DNA of 64,000 bases. Source: Marasmius tenuissimus (taxonomy: Eukaryota; Basidiomycota; Agaricomycetes; Agaricales; Marasmiaceae). The notes beneath the pieces are model-generated. The model saw only the letters and a program-made list of their open reading frames with translations. It did no database searches and was not told where the DNA came from. The position numbers were made by a program, and so were the translations under genes. Shown piece by piece: positions 56,701 to 64,000 of the stretch (positions are counted from its first letter, which is position 1; the number at the start of each line of letters is the position of its first letter). The DNA lies in the NCBI GenBank assembly GCA_029532415.1, contig JAQOTA010000059.1, positions 1,116,001-1,180,000 on the forward strand, read 5' to 3'.

Positions 56701-59117
56701 GAGTTATGGGTTGTGCAGCCTACGTTTTCATTCCTGAAGATCGTAGGAAGAATAAGCTCGCTCCTCGTAGTGAGTTAATGACTTTCATTGGCTACCAAGA
56801 TGGGATGAAAGGCTTCCTGTTCATGCGAAGTAATAATTCCGTATTCAAAGGTAGCACTGCACTATTCGATGAGACGCTATACAATAAGTGTCCTGATGCC
56901 AAAACTCGTGGCTTCACACCTGTCGGTAGTGAACCATTTACTTTGGGTGAAAATCCCAACATTCCTTCGGAAGATGAAGACTCTGATGACGATTGGAACG
57001 ATACTCCGTTCCCAGATCTCAGACGTCGCTCCGAACCTTCTAAGAGATCAGAACCTCAGGTTGACGAACCTGCAGGTGGCCCTGCGCCAGGGGATGTGCC
57101 ACTCCCTCAATCTGGTCCTCCGACGCCTCCAGGCGAACCCGCCGTTCCTCCGCCTGCACCAGCAGCGGATGGTCCACGCCGGTCTTCGAGGCAGCGGAAG
57201 GGTACAACGCAACCTGGTAACATATTTGGTGAACAGCGGAACCCAAATAGACCCTCAGATATTGTTCGCAACTTAGAGAATAAGAATACTTGGAGAAACG
57301 TCACTGGAGATAAAGAACCTACACATCCAGTTGATCGTCCTAGCTCTTCGCGATCTAGGAAAGGCAAAGGTGGTAAAAAGGGGATTCCTGGTCCACTTCC
57401 GCCTCCGCCTGCTCCAGAACCCAGTGGAAGCACTGAGTCGCATGAGGAAGAAAGCGTAGTCGAAAGACTAACCCAAGAAGGGGGAGTAGGATTCGTGATT
57501 TACCTGTTGAACAATGCCGTTCCAGTTCACGATTCGCTTCCAACGTCCGATACTCCTGATTTCTCTAATATCAGAGAGTGGACACTCCGCGATATTCTAA
57601 AGTTGCCTGTCGAGCAACAGAAGGAATGGAAGAACACTTGCCACGAAGAACTTGAGGCACTTCGTAAGCGCAAGGTCTTCGAACTCTGTGACTTGCCTAA
57701 AGGTCGCAAAGCCATCAGAAATAGATGGGTCTTTGACGTCAAGTCGAATGGTCGCAAGAAAGCGAGGCTTGTTGCCAAAGGTTTCTCTCAGGTCGAAGGT
57801 GTCGACTTTGATGAGATCTTCTCACCAGTTGTTCGTTATGAGACTGTTCGTATGATGCTTGCTCTCGCAGCTCTCAAGAACTGGTACATCACCTCTGTTG
57901 ATGTTAAGAATGCCTTCCTTTATGGCGATCTTGTTGAGGAGATTTACATGGAACAACCTGAAGGCTTCAAAGTCAAGGGCCAAGAACGTAAGGTACTACG
58001 CCTGCGTCGTGCATTATATGGACTGAAGCAAGCTGCCCTAGAGTGGTGGCGAACCCTCAGCTCGTCCATGGAAGTACTAGGCTTCAAACGTCTAACTTCT
58101 GATGCTGGACTCTTCATCTGTAAAGATCCGAAGAGTGGTGAAGTTGTGTATGCGATCATATACGTTGACGATGCACTCTTCATGGGTCCTAACAAAGCTT
58201 TTGTTGACAAGAAGAAAGCCGAGTTCATGGCTCGATGGGAATGTCGTGATATGGGCGATGCTAGCAAATTTCTCCGCATGAGTATTCGTCGCGAAGGCAA
58301 TAAGATCATGATTGACCAGAAGGATTATCTGAAGAAAGTCCTTGAACGTTTTGGGATGCAGAATGCGAAAGGTGCTCCTACGCCCTTACCTGCTGGCTAT
58401 GTGCCAACTCCCAACGATGGTCCAGTCAATCCTGCTATTCGCTCCAGATTCCAGTCTGTGATTGGGTCGCTTCTGTACATTATGCTGGGCACACGTCCTG
58501 ATATTGCCTATGCAGTTACGAAGCTTTCCCAGTTCTCTTCTAATCCAACGAAGGAACACCTCGATAAAGCTCTGTATATCTGCCGCTATCTAGCTGGCAC
58601 ATCAGATTATTCACTTGTCTACGATGGTGACTCTGATGGAGGTCTACTTGCGTTCACAGACTCGGATTGGGCTGCCGATCCCATCAAACGCCGTTCGATC
58701 ACTGGCTACTTCTTCAAGTTAGCAGGCGGCATCTTCTCGTGGCAATCACATGCCCAGAAGACTGTAGCTCTTTCTTCCACTGAGGCTGAGTATATGGCAC
58801 TGTCGGATTGCAGTCGTCAAGCTTCCTGGATAAGATCGCTACTCTCTGAACTTGGAATCCACTTAGGTCCTATTCCAATCTGCGGAGACAATCAAGGCTC
58901 GATCTTTATTGCATCTAATCCGGTTCAAGAACGCCGAACCAAGCACATCGATATTCGATATCATTACATTCGATCATGTGTTGAAGATGGCAAAGTCGAG
59001 TTGTTCTTTATTGAAGGAGTCTATAATCCCGCAGACATGTTTACAAAGAATCTCGGACATGAAAAGTTCTTACGGTTCAGAGATCACCTTGGACTTGAAT
59101 TCTATTCGTCCACTTGA
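53706..59117 (+). CDS. Copia-C gag-pol polyprotein, full length
   Basis: One 1803-residue frame. Gag covers about residues 1-340, with a Gln-rich and basic tail (about 258-325) in place of a zinc knuckle. Protease has DSGAS at residue 628. A GAG-pre-integrase region with a CCGCAEGKM-type zinc motif precedes integrase, whose acidic triad appears at D838, D900 and E936 (the last two 35 residues apart). Pro/Ser/Asp-rich linker sequence follows (about 1075-1270). Reverse transcriptase begins near WVFDVK (1341) and has YVDD at 1486-1489. RNase H has TDSDW (D1652) and STEAEY (E1693). The polyprotein would be cut by its own protease inside virus-like particles in the cytoplasm. No frameshift separates gag from pol. 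Confidence 0.96.
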   Translation: MFDVKKFFSGRFDGTGFRQTYNGEMEAVTKAQGLYRHLTGAAKKPTYPLGEPIVPTITVTTPPGGTAPPAAGTDSDDEPDRHPPTDAQITAYNTALEAWEEKDLQLMGIIQLTSTKEVFEPLKDMDAAKAWSTIVTTYGEPTLSAIYGDFVKLVSFRLTTSHPQAGIAKFKHYIERLAEVGVELPELIKALLLIAAIPPEWDATSSKSLHDFDRDPDSSSALTVADVHEAIMIEYERQNPQLANRLSAVKRAGNRKPSFGQQQRPPQQRQQRGQQQRGQQRQPQQQQQQRSSSNQNNGKKKKQQQRGTRGGINQHQGPGNAGGNNGGNNRSHGHSHLASYASVVASPAPIRPYSSITDRRERIALNTVNNSLRAEIASAPPVRAMRSPPPAHFTGHWDKSCDSTVPQPAVKKNPAAMQSFTGFKPSQSVFDDVRGARSLADRLGAPKTARYLKPFEQIVTSATNRSLQDRIEQPRASSSKRLLEDDEGYEGAGSPSSTSSKRSRSADPDEDVEMDWGSDDGMEDMTSLFGNDVDNDIAEAAGVEDVPDEVSLGSFHDDRQVPYIDLLSQSDATLQRCSQLVGISSSRRSRSDLASLVSYCNAISTHFVGCTQCKGKKSVNNAQGWLLDSGASSHFTNDLNDFAEYELLDGPIVNTANKGNPIQIKGKGTVFIKHNVEGHDGKLTERVSRLYPVYYIPQLDIRLLSMGEFLQDGLSIRGNAKKLAFYSSQRRQSLVSYPHMPGQTIYWVHSRKASAESLMAKSVVYNVDYDIEHRHFGHPSDKALNKARKHTQGFPLDLRMPTKKTPLCCGCAEGKMHEKSFPNSKTRASKLFERIHSDLKSYPAESYHRYKYYISFLDDCTSYVWTSKLKTKDEAVPALRDFLTMVKTQFNAVVKTWMSDEGGEYKGDKFDAVLKEYGIQRDQSIPYTPQQNGRAERFNRTIHEKAEALRFEACMPQSWWEFCHVHAVHLYNRTPVQRLSWRTPFEMLYGEAPDVSHLRVMGCAAYVFIPEDRRKNKLAPRSELMTFIGYQDGMKGFLFMRSNNSVFKGSTALFDETLYNKCPDAKTRGFTPVGSEPFTLGENPNIPSEDEDSDDDWNDTPFPDLRRRSEPSKRSEPQVDEPAGGPAPGDVPLPQSGPPTPPGEPAVPPPAPAADGPRRSSRQRKGTTQPGNIFGEQRNPNRPSDIVRNLENKNTWRNVTGDKEPTHPVDRPSSSRSRKGKGGKKGIPGPLPPPPAPEPSGSTESHEEESVVERLTQEGGVGFVIYLLNNAVPVHDSLPTSDTPDFSNIREWTLRDILKLPVEQQKEWKNTCHEELEALRKRKVFELCDLPKGRKAIRNRWVFDVKSNGRKKARLVAKGFSQVEGVDFDEIFSPVVRYETVRMMLALAALKNWYITSVDVKNAFLYGDLVEEIYMEQPEGFKVKGQERKVLRLRRALYGLKQAALEWWRTLSSSMEVLGFKRLTSDAGLFICKDPKSGEVVYAIIYVDDALFMGPNKAFVDKKKAEFMARWECRDMGDASKFLRMSIRREGNKIMIDQKDYLKKVLERFGMQNAKGAPTPLPAGYVPTPNDGPVNPAIRSRFQSVIGSLLYIMLGTRPDIAYAVTKLSQFSSNPTKEHLDKALYICRYLAGTSDYSLVYDGDSDGGLLAFTDSDWAADPIKRRSITGYFFKLAGGIFSWQSHAQKTVALSSTEAEYMALSDCSRQASWIRSLLSELGIHLGPIPICGDNQGSIFIASNPVQERRTKHIDIRYHYIRSCVEDGKVELFFIEGVYNPADMFTKNLGHEKFLRFRDHLGLEFYSST

Positions 59118-59148
59118 TTCGCTCAGATGCGCTTTTCAGCTGCACTTA

Positions 59149-59159
59149 GCGAGGGGGTG
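59149..59159 (+). promoter_or_regulatory. Polypurine tract of Copia-C
   Basis: The purine-rich run GCGAGGGGG lies at the end of the internal region, directly before the 3' LTR. Confidence 0.8.
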
Positions 59160-59480
59160 TGTTGAATCCGTGGACTATAATTAGATCCCGGAATATCCGA
59201 AGTCCCGATTCATACTTCCCGCCATTGTATTATGCGGGACAATGCATTCGCTATTGTCTTATTCTTCATTGTTCACTATGCTCATATGTACAATTCTATT
59301 GTCGTCTCTATATGGTAGTTCTATTGTCTCTACATGTATATAAGCTCGTAGTTATCTACATGAATCTATAGTGTGCTTGAGCTTCTACGTCTCGCCTCTA
59401 ACCTCTCTAAACTCCTCTCTGGTAAGTAGTAGTGTAGCCATGTTGTAGTCCTCTGCGCTAGGCGTCATGCCGGCTCATCA
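59160..59480 (+). repeat. 3' LTR of Copia-C
   Basis: 321 bp, apparently identical to the 5' LTR, followed by CACTG. Confidence 0.96.
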
Positions 59481-59485
59481 CACTG

Positions 59486-62400
59486 ATCATAATTCCTTGG
59501 GATCACCAACGAGCAATAATTTCTGCAGGAAGACTACGACCCATTGCCCTTCGAGTTGCGCTCGGAAACAGGCGATTCACATTTAAAAGGTGGTGTTGAT
59601 TCCATTGAGATTTTTCCTTCTACAGATTCTCGTCAATGGCACTTCTTCAGCTTCCTCCTCCCCCCATCTTCAGCCCAACCACTTATTTCTTCTCCAAAAA
59701 CCATTTCTCAAACCTTATCACTTATCCGTCGAGTTTCATGCTACACCCCCTTCAAAGCAGCAAATAACTCGCCGTGGGCTCCACAGTTCACCTCGCCTCC
59801 TCGTACTCACGCAAGCACCTTGACAAACTCCTCGATCCTACCCATCGGGCAAGCTCATCTCCCTCCGGCTGCCGAAACCAACTTATTCCCACCACATTCA
59901 TTTCCATCACCTCACCGTCTCCGAAACGCCTCCGATAGCAAAAGCGCAATACAATTGCATCTCTCACTGTCGGCATGGGCGGTTAGTATTTGTACGCATA
60001 CGTCGAATCACGGAACTTCTGATCTCTCCACGGTGAAGGCTCACAGGACGAGGCCTAATTCCGAGTCTTCGTAGCACATTTATTCTCTATCGTAAAACTG
60101 AGAATGGGAACGTGTCTGCCTTCAGCTTCGCCTTTCATTGAGTATTTTTCGCACCGGAACAAGCTAACCTCAATCTTGGACCATGACCATGTCGGTACTC
60201 TGACTCCACCGATCATCTATCACGTTATATTTGTTTTCTTTATGCCTCTCACACTGGACTATCCTCCGCCACCCTGACACCACTGAACTCAACGTCATAT
60301 GCCTCAAAATCATCAAAACTTTGGTACCTTTGCAAGCACAAGGTGCAAAACCAACACATTACTCCTTCCTTCCCTACATTTCTGTGCCACGGTCCACTCA
60401 ACCGTTCAAATGTGAGTTGTGACAAGCCGCAGTAGCCCCTTCTCCAATCCGTCTCGCCTCCGGGTCTTGTTTGGCGTGATAACAAAAGAAATCCCAGCAT
60501 GGTGGACTATTCATGGACATATACCCGTAATCCCTGTCTGCGTTCGCATAAAACCCTGATTTTTAGCGAGCCGTAGAGCTCCCCTTCTAAATCTGTATAC
60601 ACCCCGTTCACCTCTGCTTTGTCTCCCAGTGAGTTGGTGGCATATCAAGGCCGAAACAACAAGACCGAATCGAATCCGAGTAGTCGAACCATCAATTCAT
60701 TATTTTATCCGTTCTTTTCTTTGCTTTCTCTACGCCTCGAATACTGTACGTATGCTCCACCTTTGAGCCCTTGAAATTCACAAACATAGGACCAACACAC
60801 GCCGCTCCTCTTCTTCCCAAAGTAACATTACCCTACCGCTGACTCTATAATCTTGTTTTCTCTTGCAAAGTCCGGATTTGTTGTTACACTTGTTCTCAGG
60901 AAAACCACAAACTGCGTCGATGCCCACTTTCGCATCACAAACTCAATCCTAGTTGCACCTGCCGCCATTGTCCGAACGTTGACCCCTTATCTCTGACAAA
61001 TAGAACCATACCCGCCGGCGGTATGGACTCCCGTCTCTGAGAATATAGCTACAATCCACTTTTTTTTGTTCGACCTCATGTGTTAGTACAGAATTTGACA
61101 GAATGACTCCAAATTCATCGATTTTAACATCTCCAGCCTGAGTAGCGTGCATGACGGTTAAATACCTTACAGGATTATACTCAAAAGTATCAGGGGGGCT
61201 CTACCGCCGTCCGCTAGAGAACGATGCAACCTTTTCATTCACCATCAGAGGCTACGACCCCGAACCCCACATCTCCGACGGCCACTTTGAGATATTAATC
61301 ATCTTGGACTACGTGAGCCTAGGATTCGCTCTCATCCATCTTCTGGTAAATGGGTTTTGACGAGTGTCGTCGGTAGGTTTGGTAATGCTCTTACGGATTG
61401 TATGACTAATTCCTGGTAGCCCGGAAGATTCTACCGTCTCGAGCACGTCAAGGCTTAGCTACGACGACACGAGACAATTTTGAACACTCACGATACTTTA
61501 TTTGAGCACTCAATATATCGAATTGTGTTACTCACACATTCTAATTGAATCATGAGCTGGGATTGAGTTGTTCCTGCTTTACCTCATTGAATGGGCGGTG
61601 TTTGCTGCCTGTGTCCTATCAAAGTTGCGCAATTTCATGGTACTGGACCCTGCTCTTGTCCAAGCTCTAGTAGGTCCCGAGCTTCCTCTGTCGGGGTTGG
61701 GATCTATCCGACCCTTTTGACCGTATAGGCGAATATACATGTGGATGAAACATCTGATGATGTTGTTACACGCGCCTAATCTACTTTTGTGACACACACA
61801 ATGGCCTCTGAGTCGGCTGACGAAGATAAGTATCGTACTACGCATCGTTGGAGACTGCTCTATGAGTCATGAGGATATGGGTTTAAATTAAGTGGCATTT
61901 GGGTTCACGGTTTTATTTTTGTAATTTATCAGGAATCTCGCTGCGGTGGCCCGTCTCCGTTAAGTTTTGGCTCATGTGGGTATGCACGACAATATCTTTC
62001 ACCTCAGATTGAGATTTTCCCGATCAAACCTTGCTTTACAGCCCGTAACTCAGTACGCATAGCTGAGGTCTCTACCTCGTCGGGGCTATCATCACCTGAG
62101 ATAGAGTTTGTAGGACACGCTGTTCTTGACTGATGTGAGGATGGCTCCAACAAAGCCCTCAGCCACCTGAGCTTAAACCCGGCTGTGAAAACTAGGTGAC
62201 ATGATGCGATTTTTTTACATCACATGGATCTTTCTTTCTGACTGTCATGTCAATGTTGCGAGGCTCAATAGTTTGCCTACTTTGACATTCTATTCACGGT
62301 CTGACGAGGTACGTTGTCCTCATTGTATCTCATCCTCACTAATTCTGACGCGGATGTTCATTTCTGTAGTGTAGGAAGTCCATCACAATATTTGGGAGGC

Positions 62401-64000
62401 GGCGGGCGAGGACATATGATCCGTATCAGAATCGGGGCTCATACACAGAACCGTTCAGTTCTCATTCTCTCCGAGGCCTTTCTCATCCTCAGTTGTAACC
62501 CTATTGCCAATGATTGGACGCGTGGATGTTGAAGATAGAACGAAGAGAGAGAAGCAATATCCGGAACAAACGGTAAGCGCCGTCTTTAATATATCGCTTC
62601 CTCAAGACAATAAGTCCGACTCGGAACACGAGAACATTGAGGCAACTACTGAATGCGTTGTTTCATTGAGGTCGCTCTAAATGCGATATCACTAATGTAT
62701 ATTTCGATGTCGGGAGATGTGGCATCGCTAAACTTGCTTGTCAAGAGCCCTGACCATGCAGTTTGATGACTTAGGTCAAGTTGGCGGATATCACTGCGAG
62801 AGAGACTCGGAGGTGCGCGTGCTGATTCTGATTTTGAGCTGCTGCCTCCCTGCGGAGATCAACACCGTGAGGTTTACACTGCCCTGAGAAGGAGGCGAGT
62901 AATGTCCGTTCAGATCATCTTGATCAGACCAACCTTGGGCCGCTTTTATTCCTATGCGTCAAAAGGTGAAATGGTCAAGCTTGATAGGGAGAAGACTCAC
63001 AGGAGGTTTTGTAGACACCTGATCTACTCATGGATTGAACCTTAGTTCCCGAAATCAAGCCATAGTCAATGCAATGGCATACGGATCTCAAGACTTGACG
63101 AGCTGAGCGATACCCTTTCATTGATACCTTGGCCTTCTCATTCCCACTTCTAATCCCCAGATTACTTTTGCCGTATCTTCATCCTCTATCGTGATAAACT
63201 CATCCGTCTCGGATGATGGAAGTTCTGAGGACCAGAAATAGACAGGCTGCTATCCTTCATGAGTAAACAGTTCATTACACCAGTCGCAGCCATGGTAATC
63301 AAATCTTCCTACTTATTATGGAATTTTAGCGGTCTTGAGCTCCCGATCTACAGTGGCGTTGCCCCGCCCTTTGCTGAGATTGTAATTCACCCGAGACTTT
63401 ATACGGTAGGCATGAAGGTCCCTTCGAGCCCTTGAAACCCGTTGCTGCGATATTTCATGGTTTGTTTCCTGTCTCCACACATGCATAACGGGGGTTCGAG
63501 GGTCAATCTCAAGCCTGATCAGCGTGCCGCCGTGCTCACATCAAGGATTACCCCTGCATCTTTATCTTTGCCACCTAGTTGATTACAGTGTAGATGTGCT
63601 AGATCTGAGATGTGATTGGGAAAGATGTGCTGATGTATATGGGTTGAGATAAAGTTTGGTTGGACTCCAGGGTTGGGCTGCCTAACACCACCAAATTGTG
63701 CCAGGACATGGAGTTGGTCGACCTTTTAGATACCTACAATCTCCAAGATGTCTCCCAATGTAGTAGAATCCCGGAACTCAGGGATCTGATCACTGCTGAG
63801 TGGCAGTTGAACAGTTACACTTGTTTTAACAACATGATAGATTATAGTTCACAGTTGATACTAACCAGTCCAAAGAGATAGTAATCTGAGCTGATCCGCA
63901 GAATGCGCCAGGCTCTCTTGAGGTAGTATGACTACAGAGCGAATAGATCACCAATTTCTTCTATCAGTGCAAACATCCAATTTTGAGGGCGTGGAGTAAG
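59486..64000. other. No gene recognised
   Basis: The longest open frame (59544-60074) has a biased Ser/Pro composition, no introns in phase and no known motif. Shorter frames elsewhere are no better. No mobile-element ends or tandem arrays were noticed in these 4.5 kb. Confidence 0.4.

Larger units (their letters stand above)
53088..59480 (+). mobile_element. Complete, apparently intact Ty1/Copia retrotransposon, family C
   Basis: A 6393 bp element with two 321 bp LTRs that appear identical, flanked by CACTG at 53083-53087 and 59481-59485. It has a primer-binding site, one uninterrupted gag-pol frame of 1803 codons and a polypurine tract. Everything needed for autonomous movement seems present, so it is very young and may still be active. 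Related to family A in coding sequence but with a different LTR. Confidence 0.96.

Noticed and set aside
59544..60074. 176-codon open frame right of Copia-C
   Set aside because: Ser/Pro/Thr-biased, no signal peptide or family motif, and competing open frames overlap it; not enough to call a gene.

Overview
The window is a transposon-rich stretch of a filamentous basidiomycete genome, most likely an Agaricomycete. The signs are short (about 45 to 140 nt) GT-AG introns, a seven-exon membrane-protein gene of a type common in Agaricomycetes, and several Ty1/Copia retrotransposons. No rRNA, tRNA or CRISPR array was seen. Most intact coding sequence belongs to transposons. The host genes that look alive are an AA7-type flavin oxidase (28787-30881), an MTP18-like mitochondrial protein (42814-43464), eIF2B delta (43547-45187, with one apparent frameshift), a seven-exon membrane protein (48731-50098) and a small secreted protein (12764-13183).

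Layout. 1-8876: a Copia element (family A) whose 5' LTR runs off the left edge, then a broken oxidase copy, then the first 2 kb of the same element again in inverted orientation. 8877-14927: the tail of that oxidase copy, a decayed membrane-protein gene (P1), another oxidase fragment and a secreted-protein gene. 14933-24069: a complete but mutated 9.1 kb Copia element (family B) with AAATT target duplications and an extra domain of unknown function between gag and protease. 25017-25788: a third P-family copy split by a family B solo LTR. 28787-30881: the intact oxidase. 33287-38734: a P-family copy (P2) interrupted by a 3.8 kb DNA element with roughly 380 bp terminal inverted repeats. 40690-42140: a decayed oxidase copy with its first three exons deleted. 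42552-50098: the housekeeping block. 53088-59480: a complete, apparently intact Copia element (family C) with identical LTRs and CACTG target duplications. 59486-64000: no gene recognised.

How it fits together. At least five oxidase copies or fragments (one intact), three P-family copies (all damaged) and three copies of one oxidase promoter segment carrying TGACGTCA show that a small P-plus-oxidase unit has been duplicated and rearranged, and that transposons have repeatedly landed in the copies. All three Copia families share the same primer-binding sequence, which matches the anticodon arm of initiator tRNA-Met. This points to priming by a half-tRNA, as in Drosophila copia. All family assignments come from reading motifs by eye; no database search was made.
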